Below are positions 42,631 to 52,186 of a stretch of 64,000 nt of DNA, piece after piece (the stretch's first letter is position 1; every line of letters starts with the position of its first letter). The stretch spans positions 1 to 64,000 of the forward strand of contig SUVB01000015.1 of assembly GCA_015062205.1 (NCBI GenBank), given 5' to 3'. The position numbers and the translations under genes were made by a program. The stretch is from Desulfovibrio desulfuricans (GTDB lineage: Bacteria; Desulfobacterota; Desulfovibrionia; Desulfovibrionales; Desulfovibrionaceae). The notes under the pieces are model-generated. The model saw only the letters and a list, made by a program, of their open reading frames with translations. It was not told where the DNA came from and did not search any database.

Positions 42631-43441
42631 CCCCGAGACGCAACACACTGTGGATGTGCGCCGCATCGTCACCGGCCTCTTGCTGGCCGCCGTCATTCTG
42701 CTGGTGCTCTGGCTGCGGGGCCTGCCGCTGCTGTTTGTCATCCTGCTCGTTTCCGCCCTGGGCCTGTGGGAGTTTTACTCCCTGTTCTGGGGGCCCAGGG
42801 GGCGCATGTCCAGCCGCCTCTGCGCCATCGCCCTGGGCTGGGGCATGCTCTGCCTCTCCTGGATGCACCGTCCGCAGGACGCGCTGGTCTGCCTGGGCGC
42901 GGGTTTTGTACTGGCCGCCATGAGTTTTCTGTTCCGCTGGGACGTGATTGAGGAGGACAACGCCTTCTCCGCCAGCGGCATCTTCATGGCCGGGCTGGCC
43001 TATGTGCCCCTGCTGCTCCTGCCGGCCACCTATCTCTCCACCACCAAGCTCATTTTCGTCATTGCGGCCGTGGCCGTTTCCGACACGGCCGCCTATTTTG
43101 TGGGTACGCGCTTCGGCCACCACAAGCTCTGGCCCCGCGTCAGCCCGAAAAAGAGCTCGGAAGGCGCGGTGGGGAGCCTTGTGGCCTGCGTCATCTTCTG
43201 CTCCATCTACGGGGCACTCTACGGCAAGACAGGCTGGTTCTCCTTCGCCCTGCTGGGCGTTGCCGTCAACGCCTTCGCTCAGGTGGGCGATCTCTTTGAA
43301 TCGGCGCTCAAGCGCTCGGTCAACGTCAAGGACTCCGGCACTATTCTGCCGGGGCACGGCGGCATCCTTGACCGCGCCGACAGCCTGCTCTTCGCCATGC
43401 CCATGGTGGCCGTGGTGGACCAGTGGTTTTTCTTTTTCTGA
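42620..43441 (+). CDS. cdsA: Phosphatidate cytidylyltransferase
   Basis: 273 residues with about eight membrane helices. The signature near the C-terminus, QVGDLFESALKRSVNVKDSG, followed by PGHGGILDRADS, is the CDP-diglyceride synthase motif with the metal-binding Asp residues. It forms CDP-diacylglycerol from phosphatidate. Overlap with uppS indicates one operon. Confidence 0.95.
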   Translation: MPIDPETQHTVDVRRIVTGLLLAAVILLVLWLRGLPLLFVILLVSALGLWEFYSLFWGPRGRMSSRLCAIALGWGMLCLSWMHRPQDALVCLGAGFVLAAMSFLFRWDVIEEDNAFSASGIFMAGLAYVPLLLLPATYLSTTKLIFVIAAVAVSDTAAYFVGTRFGHHKLWPRVSPKKSSEGAVGSLVACVIFCSIYGALYGKTGWFSFALLGVAVNAFAQVGDLFESALKRSVNVKDSGTILPGHGGILDRADSLLFAMPMVAVVDQWFFFF

Positions 43442-43564
43442 CCCGCCCTGCCGCAGCGCGCAGGACGGCGAGCGCGCGGGGCAGCCGCATGCGGGCAGGC
43501 CCGCGCCGCGACGGGAAACAGCATGACGCCGCCCTTCCCGCCCTTTCCGGCACGATGAGAAGGG

Positions 43565-43591
43565 GGGACAGGGGGCCGCGCCCCCTGTCCC
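43565..43591. repeat. GC-rich palindrome between cdsA and dxr
   Basis: Perfect 11-base stem GGGACAGGGGG / CCCCCTGTCCC with loop CCGCG, without a T-tract. It resembles short palindromic repeats found between genes in Desulfovibrio more than a terminator. Confidence 0.6.
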
Positions 43592-43627
43592 GAAGGATTT
43601 TCCCAACGTCCCAAGGAGTCAGGCGAC

Positions 43628-44950
43628 ATGGCAGAACTCTGGCCCGGCCAGGGCGGACCGTCCATCGACTACATTTCCGGCCCTCCTGACGCAACATGGC
43701 GGCACGAGCAGCCGCGCGGTCTTGTGCTGCTGGGTTCCACCGGCTCCATCGGGCGCAGCGCCTTGGCCGTGGTCGAAGCGCAGCCGCAGGCCTTTCGCGT
43801 GGCAGGCTTGGCCTGTGCCCGCAATGTGGAACGGCTGGCGCGGCAGGCCCTGACCTGGCGTCCCGCGCATCTGGCCGTGCTGGACGAAGAGGCCGCCGCA
43901 GCCCTGCGCGCCCTGCTGCCCGGCGACTACCGCCCCCGTATTCTCACGGGGCGCGAAGGCTATGCGGAACTGGCCGCCCTGCCCGAAGCCTCCACCGTGC
44001 TTTCCGCGCAGGTGGGCGCGGCAGGACTGGCGGGCACGCTGGCCGCCGTGCTGGCGGGCAAGGCGGTCTGCCTGGCCAACAAGGAATCGCTGGTGCTGGC
44101 GGGCGATCTGGTGCGCCGCATCTGCGCCCGCACCGGGGCCGTCATTCTGCCGGTGGACTCGGAACACAACGCCATCTTCCAGTGCCTAGCCGGGCGCGGG
44201 CAGGAGGTGTCCCGCCTTGTCCTCACGGCCTCGGGCGGTCCCTTCCTGGGCCGGACCCGTGAGGAACTGCGCAACGTGACGCCGCAGCAGGCCCTCAGGC
44301 ATCCCAACTGGAACATGGGCGCCAAGATCACCATTGATTCGGCCACGCTCATGAACAAGGGGCTGGAGGTCATTGAGGCCTTCCACCTCTACGGCGTGCC
44401 TGTGGAACGCATCCGGGTGCTGGTGCACCCGCAGTCGGTGGTGCATTCGCTGGTGGAGCTGGCCGACGGCAGCCAGCTTGCGCAGCTCGGCACGCCGGAC
44501 ATGCGCCTGGCCATCGCCGCCTGCCTGCTCTGGCCGCGCTGCGCGCCGGTCGGGACGCCGCCCCTTGACCTGACCGCCAAAGCCCTTACCTTTCAGGAGC
44601 CGGAGGAAGAGACCTTTCCGTGCCTGAGGCTGGCCCGCACGGCGCTGGACGGACGCGGCGGCCGCTGCGTGGTGCTGAATGCGGCCAACGAGGCGGCCGT
44701 GGATCTCTTCCTCAGCGGCCGTTGCGGATTTATGGACATTCCCCGGCTGATTGAGGCTGCGCTGGCGGCGCACGACGCCACAGAGCCCGGCCGTCAGCCG
44801 CTCTGCGCCCCTCCCGCTGCCGCGCCTGACGGCGTGGCCCGTACGCTGCAGCAGGAGGCGCATATCCTGGCGGAGCGCATCGCGCGCCTTGACCGCCGAA
44901 GCCGCGAGCTGGTCTGCACGCTGGCCCGCGACGGAGGACCCCTGTGCTGA
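43628..44950 (+). CDS. dxr: 1-deoxy-D-xylulose 5-phosphate reductoisomerase
   Basis: 440 residues. NADPH site LLGSTGSIGRSAL, the LANKESLVLAG motif, PVDSEHNAIFQ with metal-binding Asp/Glu, and HPNWNMGAKITIDSATLMNKGLE are all intact. It commits carbon to the MEP isoprenoid route that feeds UppS. It is about 40 residues longer than usual, with a short non-conserved N-terminal leader and a C-terminal Ala/Arg-rich end. rseP starts inside its last codons. Confidence 0.95.
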   Translation: MAELWPGQGGPSIDYISGPPDATWRHEQPRGLVLLGSTGSIGRSALAVVEAQPQAFRVAGLACARNVERLARQALTWRPAHLAVLDEEAAAALRALLPGDYRPRILTGREGYAELAALPEASTVLSAQVGAAGLAGTLAAVLAGKAVCLANKESLVLAGDLVRRICARTGAVILPVDSEHNAIFQCLAGRGQEVSRLVLTASGGPFLGRTREELRNVTPQQALRHPNWNMGAKITIDSATLMNKGLEVIEAFHLYGVPVERIRVLVHPQSVVHSLVELADGSQLAQLGTPDMRLAIAACLLWPRCAPVGTPPLDLTAKALTFQEPEEETFPCLRLARTALDGRGGRCVVLNAANEAAVDLFLSGRCGFMDIPRLIEAALAAHDATEPGRQPLCAPPAAAPDGVARTLQQEAHILAERIARLDRRSRELVCTLARDGGPLC

Positions 44951-46104
44951 CAACCGTCATTGCTGTCGTCATTGTTCTGGGCGGACTCATCTTCTTCCAT
45001 GAACTGGGGCACTTTTCCGTGGCCCGTGCGCTGGGCATGGGCGTGTCCACCTTTTCGCTGGGCTTCGGCCCCAAAATTCTCAAGTACAGGAAGGGCAAGA
45101 CGGAATACGCCCTTTCGCTGGTGCCCCTGGGCGGCTATGTGGCCCTTGTGGGCGAGAGCGACCCCGCGGAGATTCCCGAAGGCTTCACCGAAAACGAGAG
45201 CTTCGCGCTGCGCCCGGCCTGGCAGCGTCTGCTGGTGGTGGCCGCCGGCCCCGCCGCCAATATCCTGCTGGCCTGGCTGCTGTGCTGGGGGCTGGCCCTG
45301 GGCTGGGGCACGCCCGTGCCCCTGGCGCAGGTGGGCGGCGTTATGAAGGACAGCCCCGCCGACAGGGCGGGCATCCTCCCCGGCGACACCATCCTGCGCA
45401 TTGACGATTCCCCCGTGGACAGCTGGCAGGCCATGGCCGACGCCATTGCCGCCGGCAACGGCAAACCGCTGGCCCTTGTGCTTTCCCGGCCGGACACAAG
45501 CCCGCAGAACGGCGAGACACGGGGCGAAGCGCCGGATGAAGCCGCAGCGCAGGGACAGCGCATGGAAATCAGCGTGGAACTGACGCCGATGCGCTCCACC
45601 CGCAAGACCATCTTCGGCGAGGAGGAGAGCGCCTGGCTCATCGGCATCACCGGCTCCGGAGCGGTCCGCCTTGTGAAGCACGGCTTCGCGGACGCCGCTG
45701 CGGCCGGGCTGCGCCAGACCATCGACATGCTGGACCTGACCTGGAAAAGCTTTGTCAAGCTGGCGGAACGCGTGGTGCCGCTGGATCAGGTGGGCGGCCC
45801 CATCATGATCATGCAGATGGTGGGGCAGCAGGCGCACGAGGGCCTTGCGGGGCTGCTGGCGCTCACCGCGCTCATCAGCATCAACCTGGGCATACTGAAT
45901 CTCCTGCCCATTCCCGTACTGGACGGCGGCACCATCATCTTCTGCCTGTGGGAAATGCTCTTCCGCCGCCCGCTGCATGAAAAAATTCAGGAATACTCCA
46001 TGCGCGTGGGTCTCGCCCTGCTGATCATGCTCATGCTGCTGGCCACATACAACGACATCTGGCGCATCCTCAAGAAAACCGGCTGGTTCGGGGGCGGATC
46101 ATGA
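44944..46104 (+). CDS. rseP: RIP metalloprotease RseP
   Basis: 386 residues from a GTG overlapping dxr. HELGH (His19, Glu20, His23) is the zinc motif in the first helix. One PDZ domain can be seen at about 110-180 (E. coli RseP has two), and NLLPIPVLDGG in a late helix supplies the third ligand. It cleaves transmembrane anti-sigma factors and signal peptides within the membrane. An acidic insertion (about 188-205) separates the PDZ from the next helix. Its stop overlaps the tsaB start. Confidence 0.93.
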   Translation: MLTTVIAVVIVLGGLIFFHELGHFSVARALGMGVSTFSLGFGPKILKYRKGKTEYALSLVPLGGYVALVGESDPAEIPEGFTENESFALRPAWQRLLVVAAGPAANILLAWLLCWGLALGWGTPVPLAQVGGVMKDSPADRAGILPGDTILRIDDSPVDSWQAMADAIAAGNGKPLALVLSRPDTSPQNGETRGEAPDEAAAQGQRMEISVELTPMRSTRKTIFGEEESAWLIGITGSGAVRLVKHGFADAAAAGLRQTIDMLDLTWKSFVKLAERVVPLDQVGGPIMIMQMVGQQAHEGLAGLLALTALISINLGILNLLPIPVLDGGTIIFCLWEMLFRRPLHEKIQEYSMRVGLALLIMLMLLATYNDIWRILKKTGWFGGGS

Positions 46105-46952
46105 GCATGGGCACCGGACCGGAACTCATCCTCAACGCTGCCGAGGGCGCGCTGCAACTGCTCATCACCGAGGATGAGGCGCTGCTCTGCGCGCAGGAAT
46201 GGCGCAAGGCCGACCGCGCCACGGAAATTCTGGCCCCGGCCCTGGACGGCATGTGCCGCGCGCTGGGCCTGAAGCCTGCGGGGTTCCGGCGCATTGCCTG
46301 CGTGCGCGGGCCGGGCTCATTCACGGGCATCCGCCTTGTGCTGACCACGGCCGCCGCCCTGCGGCGCGCGGGCGGAGCCAGGCTGGCCGGGCTGGACTAT
46401 CTGCAGGCCCTGGCCACCAGCGTGGCGCAACGCCAAAGGTTGCCGTACGGCGCGGCCGTCTGGACGCTCACGCACGCGCGCCGCAATCTGGTGCACTGCC
46501 AACCCTTCATGGCCTACGGGCCGCGCATTCCGGCCCAGCCCGCATCGCCTGTGGAACTTTGCCCGCCGCAGGAGGCCCTGCGTCGCATCATGTCGGCAAC
46601 GCCTGCGCCGCCGGAGGGCGCAACGCAGCCGCAGCGCGTTCTGGTCTGCGGCAGCGGCCTTGCGCGCAATGCGGCCGTCTTCGCCGCACTGCCGGGCATG
46701 GGAGAACTGCCCCTGCCCGCCGACGCCGTCGTGGCCGCCCTGCCGGACCTGACACTGCCGGACGCTGCCGCCCTCTGCCTGCTGGCCCGCCACGGCGACT
46801 ATTTTGACAAGGATGTGGAACCGCTCTATGTGCGGCCCTGCGACGCTGTGGAAAACCTGCCGGACCTGGCCCCCAGGCTGGGCATGAGCGGCGCGGACGC
46901 GCGGGCCGCGCTGGACGCGCAACTCGCGCGCGTCCCGCAGAGCGAGATCTGA
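46101..46952 (+). CDS. tsaB: TsaB-like tRNA threonylcarbamoyladenosine protein
   Basis: 283 residues. The key motif VRGPGSFTGIRL (about 68-79) is the TsaB/YeaZ signature. TsaB supports TsaD in forming t6A37 on tRNA. The N-terminus is somewhat divergent: the usual first line DTS/T is replaced by LNAAEGA. It overlaps rseP by four bases and ends the run. A T-rich stretch follows the stop. Confidence 0.85.
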   Translation: MSMGTGPELILNAAEGALQLLITEDEALLCAQEWRKADRATEILAPALDGMCRALGLKPAGFRRIACVRGPGSFTGIRLVLTTAAALRRAGGARLAGLDYLQALATSVAQRQRLPYGAAVWTLTHARRNLVHCQPFMAYGPRIPAQPASPVELCPPQEALRRIMSATPAPPEGATQPQRVLVCGSGLARNAAVFAALPGMGELPLPADAVVAALPDLTLPDAAALCLLARHGDYFDKDVEPLYVRPCDAVENLPDLAPRLGMSGADARAALDAQLARVPQSEI

Positions 46953-47040
46953 CGTTTTTTTTCTCCCCGGAAACGGACTTCCCCGAACGGCATGCCGCCG
47001 GGTCTCCTGCCAAGCGCACCCGGCGCGCGCCGGCATTCCC

Positions 47041-47871
47041 TCAGAGCGTCAGCTCCACAGGCTTGCGGTCCACGTAGACGCGGTAGCGGACGCAGCCGAA
47101 CGAGGCCGCATAGGCGGCCAGCTCGTCAAAACGGGAAACAGTGTCGCTTGTGCTGTGCGCGTCGGAGCCGAAGCTCACGACCAGCCCCAGGTCTGCGGCC
47201 AGGCGCATGAGGGCCGGGCCGGGATAGGGCTCGGCAAAGGGCTTGCGCAAGCCTGCGGAAGACACTTCCATGGCCACATCCGCAGCGCGCATGGCCTCCA
47301 GCGCGGCGGCCGCGCAGTCCAGACTGCCCGGCAGGCGCAGCCAGGCCTGAAAATCTTCGTAGCAGCAGACCTTGACGAAATCCGGATGCGCCACCACATC
47401 CACCAGACCGCTGGACGCGAGCGCCGTCATGGCTTCATAATAGGCGGCAAAACGGGCGAAACGCGCCTCCCGCTCCACCTCCGGCCCCCAGATGCGGGGC
47501 GACCCCACAGGCATGTCGTTGACAAAATGCAGGCCGCCGATGACATAGTCAAAAGGATAGCGCGCGACCAGCCCGCGCATCCAGGGCATGTTCGCCGGCA
47601 GCCAGTCCAGCTCCATGCCCAACAGCAGGCGGGGAACACGGGAGGCGCGCGCCCGCCGTTCCCTGAGAGCAAGCACGCGCGCCGCATAGTCGGGAAAGGC
47701 CGTCGCCAAGTCCCCCGTGTACAGGGGGCAGGAATAGCCCGGCGGCAGCGGAGAATGCTCGGAAAGGCCGTACCAGTCCAGAGAAAAGGCCGAGGCGGCC
47801 TCTACCATGGCCTCCACCGTGGCCAGGCCGTGCGAGGCCACGGTATGGTTGTGCACATCGGCGCGGATCAT
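47041..47871 (-). CDS. hisK: PHP-type histidinol-phosphatase
   Basis: 276 residues. The PHP metal motifs are DVHNHT at the N-terminus, SEHSPLP, GMELD, GGLHF, VVAHPD and SFGSDAH near the end. HisK/HisJ enzymes dephosphorylate histidinol phosphate; hisI and hisG in the same window agree with that, although PHP phosphoesterases of other function cannot be excluded. It is the last of a minus-strand run starting at 50267. Confidence 0.82.
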   Translation of the reverse strand: MIRADVHNHTVASHGLATVEAMVEAASAFSLDWYGLSEHSPLPPGYSCPLYTGDLATAFPDYAARVLALRERRARASRVPRLLLGMELDWLPANMPWMRGLVARYPFDYVIGGLHFVNDMPVGSPRIWGPEVEREARFARFAAYYEAMTALASSGLVDVVAHPDFVKVCCYEDFQAWLRLPGSLDCAAAALEAMRAADVAMEVSSAGLRKPFAEPYPGPALMRLAADLGLVVSFGSDAHSTSDTVSRFDELAAYAASFGCVRYRVYVDRKPVELTL

Positions 47872-47933
47872 CGGGTATCAGGCCTCCTCGTCGTCGCGTC
47901 CTGCGCGTGAAACCCGGTATGCCGGGCGCGTGT

Positions 47934-48791
47934 TCACAACTTGGGGCGGATGACCGGCCCTTTTTGCTCCACCTGAAGCTTCCGGTCCACAAGTTCGCAG
48001 ATTTTCCGGTATTTGGCGTTCAACTGACGAAACTTGCGCAGCCGGGCGGCAAAGGCCGGCCCTGCAGCGGCGATGCGTCGTTCCAGCAGCGCCAAGGCGT
48101 AACGGTGCAACGCTGCGTCTGCCCGGTTCAGCTCTGCCGCCAGCGCGCGGTCCTCTGCAGAAATCTCCAGAACTGCCTCCCGGCGGAGCGCGTTGCGCGG
48201 CTCGTAAAAACAGCGTTGCAGCCCCATGACATCCGCCAGCAGGAGCAGGCTCTCGTCAAAGCGTTCCTGCACACCGCAGAAACAGATGGAAGTTTCCAGA
48301 TGCCGTCTGGCCAGCTCCAGGGCGTCGGCGTCCGAGATGCCGCAATGCCGGCCGGCAAGGCTGTGCGTCATGAAGTTGCGGCCCCGCAGGCGCAGCTGGT
48401 GCTCCTCCCCCGTGAGATAGCGGCGGAACGACACGGCGTTCCCGTTGAGATAGGCGAACATGTGATTCTGCGGCCAGCTCCTGAGAAAACGGTATTCCGA
48501 GACAAGCCTGGCCACGGGCTCCCGCACGAAGGTGAACAGGCGCACCCGGCGGTTGTACAGAGTCGGCGGCTCCATGGACTGCGGCATGATATGCCCCTGG
48601 ATGAGGCGCAGGCCGTCCAGAACGTCGCTGTCCACTTCCCGGTAGCGTTCGTAGTCCTCGCGGGTGTAGATGCTCAACACCTCGCCGGGGGCAAAATTGT
48701 CCCGCAGGATGCCGTTGAGCGTGGTGCCCGCTGTACGCGGCAGATGAAAGAAAAAAAACGGAGCATTGTCCTGTGCGCTGCCCCGGCTCAC
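47934..48791 (-). CDS. Sulfotransferase-family protein
   Basis: 285 residues beginning at a GTG that overlaps the ribF stop. The PAPS 5'-phosphosulfate loop is FHLPRTAGTTL and the 3'-phosphate segment is FVREPVARLVSEY. No signal or membrane helix. It would transfer sulfate to a carbohydrate or other cell component, or be a related P-loop enzyme; the acceptor is unknown. The coupling with ribF in one transcript is unusual. Confidence 0.8.
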   Translation of the reverse strand: MSRGSAQDNAPFFFFHLPRTAGTTLNGILRDNFAPGEVLSIYTREDYERYREVDSDVLDGLRLIQGHIMPQSMEPPTLYNRRVRLFTFVREPVARLVSEYRFLRSWPQNHMFAYLNGNAVSFRRYLTGEEHQLRLRGRNFMTHSLAGRHCGISDADALELARRHLETSICFCGVQERFDESLLLLADVMGLQRCFYEPRNALRREAVLEISAEDRALAAELNRADAALHRYALALLERRIAAAGPAFAARLRKFRQLNAKYRKICELVDRKLQVEQKGPVIRPKL

Positions 48792-49735
48792 CTGCGTGCC
48801 CCCGTCGGCGCGGCCGCGCCTTCCAGTATGCGCCGCGCCGCGCGCACGTCTGCGCCTATCTGGCGCTTGAGCTCCCCGGCGGAGGCAAAACGCCGCTCCT
48901 CGCGCAGCCGGTCCACAAATTCCAGCCGCATGACGCGACCGTACAGCTCCTGCCCGCCTTCCAGCAAAAAGGTCTCCACGCCCAGTTCGTTTACCCCGAA
49001 GGTGGGTTTGCGGCCCACGCTGGTGACGGCGGGCAGCACGCGCCCCTCCACAGCGGCGCGCGTGGCGTACACGCCCTCGGCGGGCAACGCCACCGCGGGC
49101 CTGCGCTGGTTGGCTGTGGGAAAACCCAGCCCCGCGCCGCGCCCGTCGCCGTGCAGCACCTCGCCGCTGAAGCCGTAATACCGCCCCAGCAAGGTCGCGG
49201 CCCTGGCCACATCCCCTTCGGCAATGAGCTTGCGCAGGGTTGTGGAACTGACCACCACGCCGCCCGCCGGCACGGGGTCAAGCTGTTCCACGCCGAAACC
49301 CAGCAGCGCGCCCAGCTCCCGCAGCACTGCGGCGGTGCCGCCCCTGTTGCGGCCCAGGGTGAAATCATAGCCCACCACGAGGCGACGCAAATGCAGAGGC
49401 ATGAGCATGTCGCGCACAAAGGTTCCCGCGTCCAGCGCGGCCAGCTCGCGCGTGAACGGCAGCTCCAGCACGCAGGGCACGCCCAGGCCCTCCATCAATG
49501 CGAAACGGTCTTCCCGCGATGTCAGGGGACAATGCCCGCGCTCGGGAAAGAGCACCTGCCGCGGATGCGGCCAGAAGGTCATGACCACGGGGGAGAGCCC
49601 CCCGGCGACGCTGACCGCAAGCATGCGCCGAAGCAGGGCCTGATGCCCCAGATGCACGCCGTCAAAATTGCCGATGGTGACGGCCGAACCCTGCAGGGAG
49701 CCCAGCTCGGCAACAGAATGGACGATTGTTATCAT
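48788..49735 (-). CDS. ribF: Bifunctional riboflavin kinase / FAD synthetase
   Basis: 315 residues. The N-terminal nucleotidyltransferase has GNFDGVHLGHQAL and SSTTLRKLI; the C-terminal flavokinase has GRGAGLGFPTANQ and VYATRA. It turns riboflavin into FMN and FAD, which supply Roo, MetF and flavodoxin in this organism. GGAACC precedes the ATG. Confidence 0.95.
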   Translation of the reverse strand: MITIVHSVAELGSLQGSAVTIGNFDGVHLGHQALLRRMLAVSVAGGLSPVVMTFWPHPRQVLFPERGHCPLTSREDRFALMEGLGVPCVLELPFTRELAALDAGTFVRDMLMPLHLRRLVVGYDFTLGRNRGGTAAVLRELGALLGFGVEQLDPVPAGGVVVSSTTLRKLIAEGDVARAATLLGRYYGFSGEVLHGDGRGAGLGFPTANQRRPAVALPAEGVYATRAAVEGRVLPAVTSVGRKPTFGVNELGVETFLLEGGQELYGRVMRLEFVDRLREERRFASAGELKRQIGADVRAARRILEGAAAPTGARR

Positions 49736-49766
49736 GGTTCCGCAGTCGTGGTGGTAGGAAGCGCGC

Positions 49767-50267
49767 TCAGATGAGCCGCTCGAAAAGAAATTTGTACAGC
49801 TTGCGCAGGTGCAGCACCATCTTGAGCTGAACGCTTCTGGATTCGCTCACATCCCGTCCTGAAAAAGAACACAAGTGGCGCGACACCTCGCTGAAATCCG
49901 TATCGCCGCGCGGTTCCAGCATGGACCAGTACTCGACGGCGCGGCGAAGCAGATGCGCGCTCTGCGCATCTTTGTGATCACGGGCGTATTGCTTTTGAAA
50001 TTCAACAAACATGCGGTCCGCGTCCTGCGGAAAAGAACGGGCCAGCGCCAGCCGCCACAGGGCCATGAACAGCCCGCCGAGCTCGATCTTCATCTGCCGG
50101 CGGCGCAAAAACTGGAGGCGCCCCACCCCCAGCAGCTCCAGGGCTGCCGTGAAATCCGCATCGGCCAGCAGCGCCCCGAAATTGTCCAGCGCCGCGCGCA
50201 CGGCCTCGGCCGGGGCTGCGTACGGCGCGGGCGCTGCCGGGGAGTTGTGACCGTCAGAAATCTGCAT
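49767..50267 (-). CDS. Hypothetical helical protein upstream of ribF
   Basis: 166 residues from the ATG at 50267, preceded by GGAGGGGCAGC; an earlier in-frame start lacks this. Mostly alpha-helical by composition, with many Arg, Leu and Phe, without signal peptide. No family was recognised. Thirty-one bases separate it from ribF, so it probably heads that transcript. Confidence 0.6.
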   Translation of the reverse strand: MQISDGHNSPAAPAPYAAPAEAVRAALDNFGALLADADFTAALELLGVGRLQFLRRRQMKIELGGLFMALWRLALARSFPQDADRMFVEFQKQYARDHKDAQSAHLLRRAVEYWSMLEPRGDTDFSEVSRHLCSFSGRDVSESRSVQLKMVLHLRKLYKFLFERLI

Positions 50268-50506
50268 GCTGCCCCTCCGGGGCTGAACCGACGTTCCGCA
50301 AAAATGCCGTCCCAAACGTATCCGCATGCCTTTGTCAGCCTAAATCAGGCATACGGCCCTTGCTGCGCCCCCCCCTGTAACGCAGGGAGGCCCTCGCGCC
50401 GAACGCCGCGCACAGGGCCGGCGGTCCGGATGAAAACCGCAGGAAAGCGCTCCACCCCTCAGGTGACGCAGCGCCGGTAACGATGCGCCGCTGCAGGCGC
50501 TCCGCC

Positions 50507-52186
50507 CTACTCCCTTTCGCCTGTTCCGGAAGCTCCCGACGCCGCAGCGGCCTCTCCCGCGCCGCCGCGCCGTGAAGACCTGCGGCGCCGCTTACGCCGC
50601 GGCGCGCCGGAAGCGGCTTCGCCTTCCCGCGGCCCGCCTTCCGCATTGCCGCCGGAGGCCTCGCCGGGAACCGCGCCCGCGCCCTCCTCGGTCTGTCTGC
50701 CCCGGCGGGAACGCCGGGAGCGGCCGCGTCGCTCGCCGCGCGCCGGTTCATCCACACCGCCGGGAAAGCGGCTCTGCCGCAGATTTTCCTGATGGCAGGC
50801 GTCCAGCAGCATGGCCAGCAGCAGCACATTGTCTTCCTCGTCGCCCTGCGTCGCCAGCTCCCGCGCCAGCGGGGCGTACCGGGCCACGCGCATGCGCTCC
50901 AGCCCGGTGAGCGTGCGGAACCGCGCCTCAAGGACGGCCGTCAGCCGCGTGCCCGCCACGCGCGCCACATCCTCATCGGTGGGGAGCGGCAGTTCCCGCA
51001 GGGCGAGCTTGTAATGCCGGGCAATGCGGTCCAACTCCATGCGCTGCATAACGTCCACCAGAGAAATGACCGTGCCCGCCGCGCCCGCGCGCCCCGTGCG
51101 GCCCGCGCGGTGGATATAGCTCTCGTGGTCCTCCGGCGGTTCGTACAGAAACACGTGCGAAAGCTGCGGGATGTCGATGCCCCGCGCGGCCACATCCGTA
51201 GCCACGAGGTATTGCAGCGCGCCCTTGCGGATCTTTTCCAGCACGGCCTCGCGCCGCGCCTGCGTGAGGTCGGCGGAGAGCTCGTCGGCATTGTAGCCGA
51301 AGCCCTGCAGCACCCCGGTCACATAGTGCACATTGGCCTTGGTGTTGCAAAAAATAATGGCCGACGCCGGGTTTTCCGTCTCCAGCAGACGCACCAGGGC
51401 GCGGTCCTTGTCCATGGGCTTCACTTCGCAGAAGAGGTGCTGCACCTCGGCCACGTACACTTCCCTGCAGGAAAGGGAAAGCATGGACGGCTCGCTCATG
51501 AACTCCCGCGCCAGCTTGAGCACATGCGGCGGATAGGTGGCCGAGAACAGGCAGGTATGGATGAGCCCGTCGGGCAGATACCGCTGAATCTCCTTCATGT
51601 CCGGATAAAAGCCGATGGAGAGCATGCGATCGGCCTCGTCAAAGACCAGCTCGCGCAGATCTCCCAGGTCCAGCGTACGCCGCAGCAGGTGGTCGAGCAC
51701 GCGGCCGGGCGTGCCCACGATGAGCTGCGCGCCCTCGCGCAGGGCGTCCATCTGCTTCTTGTAGCCCACCCCGCCGTACACGGCGGCAGTGCGGATGCCC
51801 GTATCCGCGAAGATGGCGGCGGCCTCGCGCTCCACCTGCACGGCCAGTTCGCGCGTGGGAGTCAGCACCAGGGCCTGCGGAGCCTTGAGCTCCGGCGAAA
51901 GACCGGGCAGCAGGGGCAGCAGGTAGCAGCCCGTCTTGCCGCTGCCCGTGCGCGACTGCACCATGATATCGCGCCCGGCCAGCAGGTAGGGCAGGGCCAG
52001 GGACTGCACGGGCATCAGGCTTTGCCAGCCCGCCCTTGCGCAGCCTGCGCGCACGGTCTCGGGCAATTCCTCCAGAGTCACGCGGGGCAGGGCGTCTTCC
52101 GGCTCGGAAACCGCCATGTCGTCCAGGTCGGTTTCAGGCGTTGAAGCTGTTGTTTCCATCTCGTTCTTTGCGGCGTCATGTTCCAT
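50507..52186 (-). CDS. DEAD-box RNA helicase
   Basis: 559 residues. Motifs in order: Q-motif region (MPVQSLALPYLLAG), SRTGSGKT (I), PTRELA (Ia), TPGR, DEAD (II), SAT (III), ATDVAARGID (V) and HRAGRTGR (VI). The tail of about 130 residues is rich in Arg, Gly, Ala and Glu, as in RhlE/DeaD-like RNA helicases. It unwinds structured RNA during ribosome assembly or cold adaptation. It is divergent from hisI. Confidence 0.94.
   Translation of the reverse strand: MEHDAAKNEMETTASTPETDLDDMAVSEPEDALPRVTLEELPETVRAGCARAGWQSLMPVQSLALPYLLAGRDIMVQSRTGSGKTGCYLLPLLPGLSPELKAPQALVLTPTRELAVQVEREAAAIFADTGIRTAAVYGGVGYKKQMDALREGAQLIVGTPGRVLDHLLRRTLDLGDLRELVFDEADRMLSIGFYPDMKEIQRYLPDGLIHTCLFSATYPPHVLKLAREFMSEPSMLSLSCREVYVAEVQHLFCEVKPMDKDRALVRLLETENPASAIIFCNTKANVHYVTGVLQGFGYNADELSADLTQARREAVLEKIRKGALQYLVATDVAARGIDIPQLSHVFLYEPPEDHESYIHRAGRTGRAGAAGTVISLVDVMQRMELDRIARHYKLALRELPLPTDEDVARVAGTRLTAVLEARFRTLTGLERMRVARYAPLARELATQGDEEDNVLLLAMLLDACHQENLRQSRFPGGVDEPARGERRGRSRRSRRGRQTEEGAGAVPGEASGGNAEGGPREGEAASGAPRRKRRRRSSRRGGAGEAAAASGASGTGERE

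Noticed and set aside
43565-43591. Rho-independent terminator after cdsA
   Set aside because: The hairpin is perfect but no T-tract follows on either strand; it is listed as a repeat instead.
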